This document shows positions 1 through 10,588 of a stretch of DNA of 64,000 bases, one piece after another. The DNA is from Rhodoferax sp. GTDB taxonomy: Bacteria; Pseudomonadota; Gammaproteobacteria; Burkholderiales; Burkholderiaceae_C. Under the pieces are notes generated by a model. That model was given only the letters and a program-made list of their open reading frames with translations. It did not search any database and was not told the origin of the DNA. Position numbers and translations under genes: made by a program. The stretch covers positions 124,001-188,000 of the forward strand of contig NZ_JAQTXM010000001.1 in NCBI RefSeq assembly GCF_028688795.1, in the 5' to 3' direction. How positions within the stretch are numbered: the first letter of the stretch is position 1; every line of letters begins with the position of its first letter.

Positions 1-1
1 T

Positions 2-361
2 GAAGACACCTTTGCTGTGGCAGCCGGTGGCAAAGCTGTCTTGAAGGGCGTGCTGGTGACGTTTGGTGAAGACCCACGCCTGATTCCTGATGGCAAGGCT
101 GTGGTTGAAAAATTCCGCAAAAGTGGCTTCGAACCCGCTGGCTTCACTTTGTACACCTATGCAGGTGTGCAAGTAGCCGCTGCAGCATTGAAGAGCGGCA
201 ATTCCACCTCGGGCGCAGCCATGGCCAAATGGATCAAGGCCAATCCGGTTCAGACCATTCTGGGCAAAAAATCATGGGACAGCAAAGGTGACCTGACCTC
301 GGCAGCCTATGTGGTGAGCGTCTACAAAGACGACGGCACTTACGTTCGCGTCTCCAAATAG
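2..361 (+). CDS. Branched-chain amino acid ABC transporter substrate-binding protein, C-terminal part
   Basis: The reading frame is open from the window edge and the gene is cut off there; 119 residues are seen. The sequence matches the C-terminal lobe of LivK/LivJ-type periplasmic binding proteins (YTYAGVQVAAAAL, then a tail typical of the family ending in YVVSVYKDDGTYVRVSK). These proteins capture a ligand in the periplasm and deliver it to the LivHM permease. It lies about 120 bp upstream of livH on the same strand, with a stem-loop between them, as is usual for liv operons where the binding protein is made in excess. The true ligand cannot be told from this fragment. Confidence 0.85.
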   Translation, partial: EDTFAVAAGGKAVLKGVLVTFGEDPRLIPDGKAVVEKFRKSGFEPAGFTLYTYAGVQVAAAALKSGNSTSGAAMAKWIKANPVQTILGKKSWDSKGDLTSAAYVVSVYKDDGTYVRVSK

Positions 362-392
362 ACCTAAGCCATCATTCATCACGCCGCTCACG

Positions 393-420
393 CCCCGTCT
401 TGGCAATGCCGAGACAGGGG
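393..420 (+). promoter_or_regulatory. Stem-loop between binding-protein gene and livH
   Basis: The arms CCCC-GTCT-TGGC and GCCG-AGAC-A-GGGG pair around a short AAT loop, with one bulged A. There is no T-run after it, so it looks like an mRNA-stabilising or partial-attenuation hairpin rather than a complete terminator. It would let the binding protein be expressed above the membrane genes. This role is inference. Confidence 0.45.
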
Positions 421-480
421 TGACGGGGTTGACGAAATGGTCTGTCAGTCCTCCGTCTCGTCACAGAACAGGAATCCACA

Positions 481-1407
481 ATGGATGGACATATCTTCGG
501 CCAGCAAGTAGTCAATGGGCTGGTGCTGGGCATGATTTATGGCTTGATCGCCGTGGGCTACAGCATGGTGTATGGGGTCATTGGCATGATCAACTTTGCC
601 CATGGCGACGTGTATATGGTCTCGGCCTACGTCACGGGCATCACACTGAGCGTGCTGGCCTACTTTGGGGTCGAGGCGATTGCCCCAACTCTGTTGATTG
701 CACTGGTTTTCGTGATGGCGGTCACCGGCGTCTATGGCTGGGTGATCGAACGGGTTGCCTACCGACCCTTACGGGGGGCACCCAAATTAACGCCTCTGAT
801 TTCGGCTATTGGCGTTTCTCTCTTTTTACAAGCCTATGTTCAGCTTGCCCAAGGCCCCAATCCACAGGGCATCAAGCCCTACCTGGCCGGCGCTTTTCGT
901 ATTTGGCTAGGGACTGGTGAGGATCAGTTTTTTCAAATCACCTACATCCAGATAGTGATCGTCTTGGTGGCGATGGCCAGCATGGCGGGGCTGGCCTACA
1001 TGATCAAATACACAAGCTTGGGTCGATCCTGTCGCGCCACGCAACAAGATCCCAAGATGGCGACCTTGCTGGGCATTGACACCCATCAAGTCATCTCCAT
1101 CGTGTTTGTGATTGGCGCCGTATCGGCGAGCATCGCTGGTTTTTTGGTGACGCTCAACTACGGTTCCTTTGATTTTTACATCGGCTTTGTAGTGGGCGTC
1201 AAGGCATTTACCGCCGCCGTTCTGGGCGGCATTGGCTCGCTGCCAGGTGCTCTGCTTGGTGGTGTTTTGCTGGGTCTGCTGGAGTCACTCTTTTCCGGCT
1301 ACGTCAGCACGGATTACAAAGATGTGTTCTCATTTTCGGTACTCATCATTGTGCTGATTTTCAAACCCAGTGGCCTGCTGGGCCGTCCGGCGGTGGAGAA
1401 AGTATGA
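481..1407 (+). CDS. livH: Branched-chain amino acid ABC transporter permease LivH
   Basis: 308 residues, normal length for LivH. The start reads MDGHIFGQQVVNGLVLGMIY, followed by the family motif YSMVYGVIGMINFAHGDVYM and later GVKAFTAAVLGGIGSLPGA, the loop that contacts the ATPase. Multiple hydrophobic segments run the whole length. It forms one half of the membrane channel with LivM. The downstream livM start overlaps its stop by 4 bp, showing translational coupling. The ORF has no internal anomalies. Confidence 0.93.
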   Translation: MDGHIFGQQVVNGLVLGMIYGLIAVGYSMVYGVIGMINFAHGDVYMVSAYVTGITLSVLAYFGVEAIAPTLLIALVFVMAVTGVYGWVIERVAYRPLRGAPKLTPLISAIGVSLFLQAYVQLAQGPNPQGIKPYLAGAFRIWLGTGEDQFFQITYIQIVIVLVAMASMAGLAYMIKYTSLGRSCRATQQDPKMATLLGIDTHQVISIVFVIGAVSASIAGFLVTLNYGSFDFYIGFVVGVKAFTAAVLGGIGSLPGALLGGVLLGLLESLFSGYVSTDYKDVFSFSVLIIVLIFKPSGLLGRPAVEKV

Positions 1408-2717
1408 GTTCGCTTCCAAAAAATGCGCCCGGTGCCACAGCAAAAACACCCGCCGCGTGGCGCGATCTGCCACGTGACGCCTTGTTCACTTTTGTGTTGG
1501 CCTGGATAGTGTTTGGTCCCATCACGGGGCTGCGACTTGCCGGGCTTGACTTCATTCCCAACTGGCAGCGGCCAATGTGGTTGGCCACCGTCGTCACACT
1601 GGGACGCGTGCTGTTTCTGGCCACACTAAACACGGGCTGGGCCAAAAAACAGATGGACCGTTCTGCCATCAAAAAGGCCCAGGCGGCAACGGTGCAGACA
1701 GCCAATGAATGGCGGAAGTGGGCGCGGATCAGCGCCGTGGCCGGGCTGGTCGCATTTGCCCTGCCCTTTGTTTTTGTTGACAACAGCTACGTGATGAAGT
1801 CCTTGTTGCTGGCCATGATCTACGTGTTGCTGGGACTGGGCCTGAACATTGTGGTCGGTCTGGCGGGGCTGCTTGATCTGGGTTTTGTCGCGTTTTACGC
1901 CGTAGGTGCCTACTTTCTCGCCTTGGGCTCCCAACACTGGGGCCTGGGATTTTGGGGTGCCCTGGCCTTGTCGCCTTTGCTCGCCGCCGCCTTGGGAGGA
2001 CTGCTGGGCTTTACCGTGCTCAGAACCCACGGCGACTACCTGGCCATTGTGACTTTGGGGTTTGGTGAAATCATCCGCCTTGTGCTGACCAACTGGCTGG
2101 AAGTGACGGGTGGCCCGAATGGTCTGCCGGTGCCAGCCCCGACATTGTTCGGTCTGGAATTCACCCGTCTCGCCAAATTCGGAGGCACACCGTTCCACGA
2201 ATTCATGGGCTGGGCTTACAACCCCAACATGAAATTCCTGTTTCTCTATGTTGTTTTGTTCCTGGTGGTCGTGCTGATGATCAGCTGGATCTACCGGCTG
2301 CGCATCATGCCCATGGGGCGGGCCTGGGAGGCATTGCGCGAAGATGAAATTGCCTGCCGTTCACTGGGCATCAACCCGGTGGTGGTCAAACTTTCGGCCT
2401 TCATGATGGGGGCCATGACAGGCGGTTTGGCGGGGGTCTTTTTCGCCAGCTACCAGGGCTTTGTCAACCCGACTTCTTTCACTTTTTTTGAGTCAGCGCT
2501 GATTCTGGCGATTGTGGTGCTGGGTGGGCTGGGCTCGATCGTCGGTGTCATTGTGGCCGCCTTTGTGCTGACCTTGCTGCCGGAAATGCTGCGTGAGTTT
2601 GCAGATTTCCGGATTCTGGCGTTTGGCATATTGATGGTACTCATGATGATTTGGCGACCCCGCGGCTTGATTCGCACGCGCCGCCCGACATTCACACTGC
2701 CTGAAACAAAATCATGA
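1404..2717 (+). CDS. livM: Branched-chain amino acid ABC transporter permease LivM
   Basis: 437 residues. The conserved LivM core begins around residue 135 (LLGLGLNIVVGLAGLLDLGF) and carries THGDYLAIVTLGFGEIIRLV and the coupling loop ALREDEIACRSLGI. The first 130 or so residues are an extra hydrophobic N-terminal region, like that of E. coli LivM and absent from the shorter LivM at 36.9-38.0 kb. It pairs with LivH in the inner membrane. It overlaps livH and livG by 4 bp on each side, so it is a middle gene of a tightly coupled operon. Confidence 0.92.
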   Translation: MSSLPKNAPGATAKTPAAWRDLPRDALFTFVLAWIVFGPITGLRLAGLDFIPNWQRPMWLATVVTLGRVLFLATLNTGWAKKQMDRSAIKKAQAATVQTANEWRKWARISAVAGLVAFALPFVFVDNSYVMKSLLLAMIYVLLGLGLNIVVGLAGLLDLGFVAFYAVGAYFLALGSQHWGLGFWGALALSPLLAAALGGLLGFTVLRTHGDYLAIVTLGFGEIIRLVLTNWLEVTGGPNGLPVPAPTLFGLEFTRLAKFGGTPFHEFMGWAYNPNMKFLFLYVVLFLVVVLMISWIYRLRIMPMGRAWEALREDEIACRSLGINPVVVKLSAFMMGAMTGGLAGVFFASYQGFVNPTSFTFFESALILAIVVLGGLGSIVGVIVAAFVLTLLPEMLREFADFRILAFGILMVLMMIWRPRGLIRTRRPTFTLPETKS

Positions 2718-3550
2718 CCTCCGGCAACAACCTGCTCACGGTGCGTAGTTTAGGCATGCGCTTTGGCGGCATTCAAGCCTTGACTGATGTGAACTTCAAC
2801 ATTCCGGTTGGCTCCATTTCGGCATTGATTGGCCCCAACGGGGCTGGCAAGACAACCGTATTCAACTGCATTACCGGTTTTTACCGGCCCAGTGTCGGCA
2901 ACATCGAATTGACGGTTGACGGTCAGTCGATAGACCTGGGCAACCTGCTGGCGTCCAGATTGTTTGGCGGTTCACATCGCATCGCCCGACAGGGCATTGC
3001 CCGCACGTTCCAGAACATCCGCCTGTTTCGTGAAATGACGGTGCTGGAAAACCTGCTGGTGGCGCAGCACCACCATTTGAACCACAATTTGCTGGCTGGC
3101 TTTTTTCGCACCCGCAGTTACCGTTCGTCAGAGCAAACCGCGATCGACCACGCCATGTGGTGGCTCCATGTGGTTGGCCTGCGCGACTGCGCCAACCGCC
3201 TGTCAGGCACATTGCCCTACGGCCACCAGCGGCGGCTCGAAATTGCGCGCTCAATGTGTACACACCCCAAGCTGATTTGCCTGGATGAACCTGCCGCAGG
3301 ACTGAACCCCCGCGAAACCGAAGACTTGGCAACGCTCATTCAGCAACTGCGACAAGATCACGGCGTCACCGTGCTGCTCATTGAACATGACATGGGGCTG
3401 GTCATGGGCATCAGTGGCCACATTGTTGTGCTGGACCATGGAAAAGTCATTGCGATGGGTACTCCGCAAATGGTCGCCAGTTCACCCGCCGTGATCCATG
3501 CCTACCTGGGAGTTGACGAGAAGACTGACGAAAAGGCGACAACTCAATGA
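2714..3550 (+). CDS. livG: Branched-chain amino acid ABC transporter ATP-binding protein LivG
   Basis: 278 residues. Walker A GPNGAGKTT lies at about residues 40-48, the family segment GIARTFQNIRLFREMTVLEN follows, then a signature-like LPYGHQRRLEIARSM, Walker B LICLDEPAAGLNP and the switch histidine in LLIEHDMGLVMG. It is one of the two cytoplasmic ATPases that power LivHM. It starts inside the livM stop (ATGA overlap) and ends inside the livF start. Confidence 0.93.
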   Translation: MTSGNNLLTVRSLGMRFGGIQALTDVNFNIPVGSISALIGPNGAGKTTVFNCITGFYRPSVGNIELTVDGQSIDLGNLLASRLFGGSHRIARQGIARTFQNIRLFREMTVLENLLVAQHHHLNHNLLAGFFRTRSYRSSEQTAIDHAMWWLHVVGLRDCANRLSGTLPYGHQRRLEIARSMCTHPKLICLDEPAAGLNPRETEDLATLIQQLRQDHGVTVLLIEHDMGLVMGISGHIVVLDHGKVIAMGTPQMVASSPAVIHAYLGVDEKTDEKATTQ

Positions 3551-4260
3551 CTCCCATGCTTCAAGTCAAAAACGTCGATGCCTTTTACGGGCCAATCCAG
3601 GCCCTGCGCAATGTGTCGCTGGAAGTCAACGAGGGCGAAATTGTGTCCTTGATCGGGGCCAACGGGGCCGGTAAATCAACGCTGCTCATGAGCATTTTTG
3701 GCCAACCCCAGGTACGCCAGGGCAGCATTCACTTTGCTGGCGAGGACATCACGCAGGTGGCTTCACACCATATTGCGAAGCGGGGTTTGGCACAAGTGCC
3801 AGAGGGTCGCCACATTTTCCCGGCCATGACCGTCGAGGAAAACCTGATCATGGGCACCGTGCCAGTGGGGCTTGAACATGTAGATGCCGACCGTGACGCA
3901 ATGTTCACGCTGTTTCCCAGGCTGAAAGAGCGTTGCAATCAACGGGCTGGCACCATGTCCGGCGGCGAACAACAGATGTTGGCGATTGCACGCGCACTCA
4001 TGGGACGCCCCCGCATGATCTTGCTTGATGAGCCCTCGCTCGGTTTGGCACCCAAGGTTATCGCAACCGTGTTTGATGCACTCAAACACATTGCAGCGAG
4101 TGGCAAGACCATTTTTCTGGTGGAACAAAATGCCAACCAGGCGCTTGCTTTGGCAGATCGCGCCTATGTGCTGGTGAATGGTTCGGTGCGAATGGAAGGC
4201 TCTGGGGCAGAATTGATGGCAAACCCTGAAGTTCGACAAGCCTACCTTGGCGGACATTGA
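3547..4260 (+). CDS. livF: Branched-chain amino acid ABC transporter ATP-binding protein LivF
   Basis: 237 residues, usual length. Walker A GANGAGKST lies at residues 37-45, the LivF-specific RGLAQVPEGRHIFPAMTVEE follows, then signature SGGEQQMLAIARAL, Walker B MILLDEPSLGLAP and the H-loop region replaced by FLVEQNANQAL, as is normal for LivF. It is the second ATPase of the transporter and the last transport gene of the operon. The next gene begins 28 bp downstream on the same strand. Confidence 0.93.
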   Translation: MTPMLQVKNVDAFYGPIQALRNVSLEVNEGEIVSLIGANGAGKSTLLMSIFGQPQVRQGSIHFAGEDITQVASHHIAKRGLAQVPEGRHIFPAMTVEENLIMGTVPVGLEHVDADRDAMFTLFPRLKERCNQRAGTMSGGEQQMLAIARALMGRPRMILLDEPSLGLAPKVIATVFDALKHIAASGKTIFLVEQNANQALALADRAYVLVNGSVRMEGSGAELMANPEVRQAYLGGH

Positions 4261-4288
4261 GCCCCACCCCTACATTCGGAACATTGAA

Positions 4289-4894
4289 ATGAGCGAACCA
4301 TCTGGCCCCATCAACAGCGAGGCAATGCTTGGCCAACGCGTGCGTACGCAGCGTAATAAACTGGACTGGACTCTGGAGCAGGCCAGTCAGGCCACAGGTT
4401 TGGCACGCTCCACCCTGTCAAAAATAGAAAATGGTTTGATGTCGCCGACATACGACGCACTGATCAAATTGGCCACCGGCCTGAAAATCGACATCAGTGA
4501 GTTGTTTGAACCGACAGAAAAAATTTCAGGCAGCGGACGACGCAGCATCTCGCGCAAGGGCTGTGGTCAGAGCCATCACACACCTTATTACGATCACGTC
4601 CTGCTGTGCAATGACATGTCGAACAAAGACATGATCCCGTTTAAAACCCGAATTTTGGCACGTTCCTTTGATGATTTTGAAGATTGGAGCCGTCATACTG
4701 GGGAGGAATTCGTCTACGTATTGACTGGTGAGATTGAGCTTTTTACAGAATATTACGAACCCGTGCGGCTGGGCACGGGCGACTCCTGGTACATAGACAG
4801 CCGCATGGGGCACCGGGTCATCAGCGTCAGCCCGGAGAATGCGGAAGTGTTGTGGGTCAGCACGACCAATCCACGTGCGACAAAAAGTGTCTGA
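4289..4894 (+). CDS. XRE-family transcriptional regulator with C-terminal cupin domain
   Basis: 201 residues from the ATG at 4289; a longer TTG-initiated form from 4247 would overlap livF and looks unlikely. Residues 14-75 are a helix-turn-helix (LGQRVRTQRNKLDWTLEQAS, then STLSKIENG). Residues of about 110-195 form a cupin barrel (TGEEFVYVLTGEIELFTEYY, then GDSWYIDSRMGHRVIS). In this family the cupin senses a small ligand, often an amino acid or polyamine-type compound. Its place between the liv genes and an ornithine-cyclodeaminase-like enzyme suggests that it controls this operon. The ligand is unknown. Confidence 0.85.
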   Translation: MSEPSGPINSEAMLGQRVRTQRNKLDWTLEQASQATGLARSTLSKIENGLMSPTYDALIKLATGLKIDISELFEPTEKISGSGRRSISRKGCGQSHHTPYYDHVLLCNDMSNKDMIPFKTRILARSFDDFEDWSRHTGEEFVYVLTGEIELFTEYYEPVRLGTGDSWYIDSRMGHRVISVSPENAEVLWVSTTNPRATKSV

Positions 4895-4934
4895 CGCTGC
4901 CAGCGCAGTTTTTCTCCAACCTGACCGATTCACC

Positions 4935-5915
4935 ATGCAATTTTTCTCCAAAGACGATGTGACCCGCCTAACTCCCTACGAACCACTGATCCAGGCACTT
5001 GCCATGGGCCTGCTGGAACCCATCGAGTCTCCGTCACGCATTTTTTTAAATCCCAACCATGATGCCAGTGCGGTCCTGATCATGCCCGCGTGGAAACCGC
5101 ATGGCATCATGGGCACCAAAATTGTCTCCATCTGGCCCGGGAACAACGCCAAAGGTAAGCCCGCAGTTTCAGCGGTGTACGTGGTCACGTCATGTGATGA
5201 CGGCCAAACATTGGCCGTCATTGATGGCACAGAACTGACTCTGCGGCGCACAGCCGCCACAGCTGCACTGGGCGCTAAATTACTGGCTCGACCGGACAGT
5301 AAAAAACTGGCGATTTTGGGCACCGGAGCCCTTTCAATGGCCATGGTCATGGCGCACCGCAGCGTGTTTGATTTGTCCGAGATCACCATTTGGGGGCGCT
5401 CGTTTGATAATGCCAAAACCGTGGTCGAAAAACTTGCCCTCATTGGGATTTCGGCCAGCGCCACGAGTGACCTGCAAAGTGCCTTGGCCAACGCGGACAT
5501 TGTGGTGGCCGCGACGACGGCAACCCAGCCGTTCATTCAAAGTGACTGGGTCAAACCCGGGACACACCTGAGCTTGATAGGCGCATTCACCCCCCAGATG
5601 GCAGAGGCCGAACCGCAACTTCTATCGAAAGTCCGGCTCTTTGTCGACTCACGGGAAGCCGTCATGCAAAAAGGGGGGGAGGTCCTGCAAGCCTTGCGGG
5701 CCGGACTGATCATGGACACTGACGTGCTGGGAGAGCTGGCAGAGTTGCTAGCACCCTCGCCCAAAGTTGTCGGGCGAATGTCGGAGCAGGACATCACTGT
5801 CTTCAAATCAGTGGGGTTTGCGTCGCTCGACTTGATAGCAGCAGAGTATGTGTTGCGGGACACCCTTCACTCGCCAGCACCTGCACGCACTGCAATAAAA
5901 ATTGCAAACTACTGA
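4935..5915 (+). CDS. Ornithine cyclodeaminase / mu-crystallin family protein
   Basis: 326 residues from the ATG at 4935, chosen because MQFFSKDDV matches the family N-terminus; the frame is open further upstream. The diagnostic LTLRRTAATAALGAKLLARP is at 101-120, followed by the nucleotide-binding loop ILGTGALSM (127-135) and GTHLSLIGAFTP. Family members are NAD(P)-dependent: ornithine cyclodeaminase (ornithine to proline), alanine dehydrogenase, ketimine or piperideine-2-carboxylate reductase. Sequence alone does not separate these. Its position after liv genes and a cupin regulator supports catabolism of an imported amino acid. Confidence 0.8.
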   Translation: MQFFSKDDVTRLTPYEPLIQALAMGLLEPIESPSRIFLNPNHDASAVLIMPAWKPHGIMGTKIVSIWPGNNAKGKPAVSAVYVVTSCDDGQTLAVIDGTELTLRRTAATAALGAKLLARPDSKKLAILGTGALSMAMVMAHRSVFDLSEITIWGRSFDNAKTVVEKLALIGISASATSDLQSALANADIVVAATTATQPFIQSDWVKPGTHLSLIGAFTPQMAEAEPQLLSKVRLFVDSREAVMQKGGEVLQALRAGLIMDTDVLGELAELLAPSPKVVGRMSEQDITVFKSVGFASLDLIAAEYVLRDTLHSPAPARTAIKIANY

Positions 5916-5998
5916 AAAGATTCCAGATATACAGGCCAAATTTACTCAAAATGCAGGCTCGCAGGCTCACCCATTGCCCCATTGGTTGATCGACCTAC

Positions 5999-7246
5999 CT
6001 ACCCGCCCCGCACTTTCACCGCCTGCCCATCCGTCACCATGCTGCCCGGGTACAGCACCACCGCTTCCCCCTCGCGCAACCCGTCTTTGAGCCAAGCCAC
6101 ATCCGCGTTGCGATCTTGCAGCTGCACCGGCCGGGCGCGCGCATGGCCGTCGACGACGACGAACACGCGCCACTGCTGGCCATCGCGCACCAAGGCTGCG
6201 GTGGGCACCAGCAAGGCACGCGGGTGGGACGACACGGTGATGCGCGCATCCACCCGATAGCCGTCGCCCAGTTGGGCGATGCTGGGCTGTGCCGCCGCGG
6301 CCTGCGTCCCGTCTGCTACTGGCTCCAGGGCCACGATCACGTTCACGCGCTGCTCTTCAATGCCCAGCGCCGACACCTTGGTAAACGCCACGGGCTCCAC
6401 GCGTGTGACTTTTCCCGCCATGGCTGGCACACCGCCGCCCGGTGACAGCCGCACCGGCGCGCCGGGTTCAATCTGCGTGACCTCGCCTGACAACACGTCG
6501 ATCACCGCCTCCATGGCCCCAGTGTTGCCAATGTCAAGCAACGGCTGGCCAGCGGTCACCGTCACGGCACTGTCTTGGTGCAGCTTGAGCACTTGGCCGT
6601 CCACCGGGCTTTTGATGTCCCAGCGGCCGCTGGATTGACCTGCGGCTGTGGGTTCGGCACGGGCCAGCGCGGCACGGGCTTCGGCCACGGCATAGTCGGC
6701 CACGCCCCGCTCGGCCTGTGCGGCATTCAAAGCCTGCTGGGCAGCTTGACGGGCCAGCGTGGCTTGGTCGCGGGCGGCTGGGGAAATGAAGTTTTCTTGC
6801 GCTAGCTTGGTGGCGCGACCAGCTTCGAGCGTGGCCTGGGCCAGCGCCGTCTGGGCGCGTTGCACCTGCGCTGCTGCGGCGCTTCGGGCGGCATCGGCAC
6901 TGCCCACACGCTGCTGCAGCACGCTGCGGGTGCGGGCATCAATCATCTGCGGGGCCACCGGCTCCAAGGTGACAAGTACATCGCCAGCCTTCACCGCATC
7001 ACCCACCTTGAGGCTTGGGCGCAGCAAAGCGGCCTGGGTGGGCGCGGTGATGATGTAGCGGGTTTTGATGCGCAGGCGACCGTCCTCTTCAATGGCTTGC
7101 TCGAAGGTGCCGGTGGCCACCGTGGCCACCTCCACCAGCAGCGGGCGTGGCCGGTAAATAGCGTAAACCAAGGCAGCAGCAGCGGCCAGCAGCAGCGCGC
7201 CAATGAGCCAGCGCCGGGTTTTTTGGGTAGAGGTTTTCTCGTTCAT
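5999..7246 (-). CDS. ABC efflux system periplasmic adaptor (HlyD/MacA-like membrane fusion protein)
   Basis: 415 residues. One N-terminal transmembrane segment (WLIGALLLAAAAALVYAIY) is followed by a lipoyl/barrel half (PTQAALLRPSLKVGDAVKAG), an alanine-rich coiled-coil hairpin at about residues 110-200, the second lipoyl half (WDIKSPVDGQVLKLHQDSA) and beta-barrel domains. Such adaptors link an inner-membrane ABC pump to an outer-membrane channel. Its start overlaps the stop of the upstream permease by 4 bp. No outer-membrane factor is next to it. Substrate unknown. Confidence 0.85.
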   Translation of the reverse strand: MNEKTSTQKTRRWLIGALLLAAAAALVYAIYRPRPLLVEVATVATGTFEQAIEEDGRLRIKTRYIITAPTQAALLRPSLKVGDAVKAGDVLVTLEPVAPQMIDARTRSVLQQRVGSADAARSAAAAQVQRAQTALAQATLEAGRATKLAQENFISPAARDQATLARQAAQQALNAAQAERGVADYAVAEARAALARAEPTAAGQSSGRWDIKSPVDGQVLKLHQDSAVTVTAGQPLLDIGNTGAMEAVIDVLSGEVTQIEPGAPVRLSPGGGVPAMAGKVTRVEPVAFTKVSALGIEEQRVNVIVALEPVADGTQAAAAQPSIAQLGDGYRVDARITVSSHPRALLVPTAALVRDGQQWRVFVVVDGHARARPVQLQDRNADVAWLKDGLREGEAVVLYPGSMVTDGQAVKVRGG

Positions 7247-9612
7247 TCGCGTACTTTCAAAACAGAAACCAGGTCCAGCCGGTCGATCTGGCGGCGCACC
7301 AGCAGCGCGCTTGCAATGCCTGCGGCCAGCACAATCAGCGCGGCCGACGCGTAGGTGGACGGCTCGATCACCACAGAAAAATCAATCGCATCGGACGACA
7401 TCAGCTGCATCATCAACGTGGCCAGCGCGTAGCCCAGCAATGCGCCAATCGGCAGCGCCAGCAACAGTTCGGCACCCAGTTCGGCCAGCAGCAGCACCGA
7501 GACCTCGGCGCGCGTCATGCCCAATACGCGCAGGCTGGCTAGCTCCCAGGCGCGCTCGGACAGCGAGATGCGTGCGGCGTTGTAGATGATGCCCACCGCC
7601 ATGGCCACCGCAAACAGCGTGAGGATGCCGCTGAACACGCCCATGTTGCGCGAGGTGGTCTTGTTGAAGTTGGCCATGGCACCGGCTTTGTCAAACACGG
7701 CGTTGATCACCGGGGCGGTTTTCACTGCGGCCCAGAAGGCGCTTATGGCCTGTGGATCCACCTGCAGCACCGCGTTGGCCACGCCAGAGCCGTCGCGTGC
7801 TAGGGCATTCATGGCGTCCAGGTTCATGTAAAGCAGTTTGCCAAACATGGTGTGCACGATGTCGACCACCTCGACCTCAGTCTGCACCTGACTCCACAGG
7901 CGGAATTCAAGCGCCACATGGTCACCCACGCGGGCATCCAGCGCGCGCGCCAGCAGGGCCGACAGCACCACGCCGTGTGCCGGCATGGCCACCGCGCCAC
8001 GCTGCTCGTCCACCACGCGCATCAGTCTGGCGTCAGGGCGGAAGCCACTCAAAGCCGTGTCCTCGCTGCGGCCATGCAGGCGCACCCGCACCGGCTCGCT
8101 GCGATAGGGCTCGGCGGCCATCACGCCAGGCAAACGGTTCAGGTCTTGCACCACACCCAGCGGCACCGAGCGTTGAAAGGTGACCAGCACATCGCCCTGC
8201 TGCACCTGGCGAAACTGCACGTCCACAATGTGCGCGATGGCATCCATCCAGAACGCGCCCGAGATTTGCAGGGCCACCGCCAGCGCAATGCCGGTCACGG
8301 TCAGGGCGGCGCGCAGCGGGCGGCGCTCGAAATTTCGGATCACCATCATGGTGCCGGTGCTCACAAGGCGGCCCAGGCCCAGTCGCTCGATCAATGTCGG
8401 CTTGAAGCTTGGTGGTGCCGGGGGCAACATGGCTTGTGCGGGCTTGAGCCGCACCACCGCGTGGATGGCGGTCCAGGTGCCCAGTGCGGCGGCGCTGGCG
8501 GCGATCAACAGCGAGGTGATGATCAGCCACGGATTGGTCACATAGGCCAGGCCATTGAAGCGAAACACCTCGTCATACAGGCCAAGCATGCCGCGCCCGA
8601 TCAACTGGCTCAAGCCCAGACCCACCAGCACACCCAGCCCGGCAATGGCCAGCGCCAGCTGAATGTAGTGCCAGGCAATGGCGCCGTCGCTGTAACCCAG
8701 CGCCTTGAGTGCGGCAATCTGACTGCGCTGGGTTGCGACCTGGCGGCTCAGCACCACATTGAGGATGAACATGGCCACGGCCAAAAAGATCGACGGCAGC
8801 ACGGTGCCCATCACCTTGAGTTGTGACAGCTCGTCTTCCACAATCTTGGCCGACAGCAGCTTGTCGCGCCCGGTCGCGCCAATCGCGCCATAGGGTTCCA
8901 GCAGATGGTCGACGCCGTCAATCACCGGCTGCACTGCAGTGCCCGCATCCAGCCGCAGCGCCACCTGGTTGAACGCGCCCTGCATGTCAAAGGCATCAGT
9001 CATCCGGGCGGCGGCTATCCACCAAATGCCAAACGACTGGTCATCGGGCGCGCCGCCTTGCGAGGCAAACACGTATTCGGGCGAGGCCACCGTGCCCACC
9101 AAAAAAACGCGTTCGCGTTTGCCGTTCAGGACGGCGTGCACGCTGTCGCCAGGGTTCAGGTTGCGGGCGGCGGCAAAACGGTCACTGACCAAGGCCTCCA
9201 GCACGCCATCGCTCTCGGGCCAGCGCCCGCGTTTGAGCGTCAGGGCGTTCATGCCCTGGCGGTTGGCGTGCAGGCGCGCCAGATCGACGCCAATGAAGCG
9301 GCCAGTCACTGGCGGCTCAACCCCGGGCAAATCAACCTGTGCGTCAAACACCACATCAAGCTTGACCTCGGCCACACCCGGCAAGGCCGCCAGCCGTTCG
9401 CGCAAGTGCACCGGCGCGCGTTTGACGCTTGCAAACACCTCTGCCAGACGGTTGTCGCGGTAAAACGCATCTCGCGAGCCCTTGAGCGATTCGTGCACCG
9501 AGAACATGCCGACAAACCCCGCGACACCAATCGCCACCACCAGTGCAATCGTGGCCACCTGAGCCCGCAAGCGGGTCAGGTCGCGCCAGAGCTTGATGTG
9601 GATGGCTTTCAT
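7243..9612 (-). CDS. ABC transporter permease, two FtsX domains
   Basis: 789 residues. After the N-terminal segment ([20 protein letters not shown]) there is a periplasmic region, a first FtsX-type membrane domain ([20 protein letters not shown]), a second membrane start at about residue 440 ([20 protein letters not shown]) with another periplasmic region, and a final FtsX domain ([20 protein letters not shown]). The layout is that of long, duplicated export permeases in DevC/LolC/MacB-like systems. It lies between the ATPase and the adaptor, all on the minus strand. Likely exports a lipid, peptide or drug; substrate not determinable. Confidence 0.85.
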   Translation of the reverse strand: MKAIHIKLWRDLTRLRAQVATIALVVAIGVAGFVGMFSVHESLKGSRDAFYRDNRLAEVFASVKRAPVHLRERLAALPGVAEVKLDVVFDAQVDLPGVEPPVTGRFIGVDLARLHANRQGMNALTLKRGRWPESDGVLEALVSDRFAAARNLNPGDSVHAVLNGKRERVFLVGTVASPEYVFASQGGAPDDQSFGIWWIAAARMTDAFDMQGAFNQVALRLDAGTAVQPVIDGVDHLLEPYGAIGATGRDKLLSAKIVEDELSQLKVMGTVLPSIFLAVAMFILNVVLSRQVATQRSQIAALKALGYSDGAIAWHYIQLALAIAGLGVLVGLGLSQLIGRGMLGLYDEVFRFNGLAYVTNPWLIITSLLIAASAAALGTWTAIHAVVRLKPAQAMLPPAPPSFKPTLIERLGLGRLVSTGTMMVIRNFERRPLRAALTVTGIALAVALQISGAFWMDAIAHIVDVQFRQVQQGDVLVTFQRSVPLGVVQDLNRLPGVMAAEPYRSEPVRVRLHGRSEDTALSGFRPDARLMRVVDEQRGAVAMPAHGVVLSALLARALDARVGDHVALEFRLWSQVQTEVEVVDIVHTMFGKLLYMNLDAMNALARDGSGVANAVLQVDPQAISAFWAAVKTAPVINAVFDKAGAMANFNKTTSRNMGVFSGILTLFAVAMAVGIIYNAARISLSERAWELASLRVLGMTRAEVSVLLLAELGAELLLALPIGALLGYALATLMMQLMSSDAIDFSVVIEPSTYASAALIVLAAGIASALLVRRQIDRLDLVSVLKVRE

Positions 9613-9642
9613 GGCTGGCTCGTGGGTGGCTCGTGGCTTGTG

Positions 9643-10380
<738 letters not shown>

Positions 10381-10545
10381 CGCAGCGCGATCAGCGTAGG
10401 GTGAAAGTTTGCACTCAGCGCGCCGATGAACGCTTGCGAACCATCAAAAGAGATGCAATTCATTCAGCTAAAGATACTGCCGAGAACTGTCACCCGTCTG
10501 TTCGGTGGCACACCCTTGGCAGGGAGAGCCAATATTGCTATATAT

Positions 10546-10588
10546 TAAATAGCTGGTTACGCTTATAAATAAAGGTCTACATGCCTAA
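10546..10588 (+). repeat. Dispersed CTAGCGCTT-type repeat, copy at the guaD 3' end
   Basis: TAAATAGCTGGTTACGCTTA, a short spacer, then AAAGGTCTACATGCCT matches the recurring pattern ATAGCTNCTNNCGCTT ... AAGGGCTAGAGGCC. Its right end reaches into the last codons of guaD, whose TAG stop is at 10587-10585. Confidence 0.55.
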
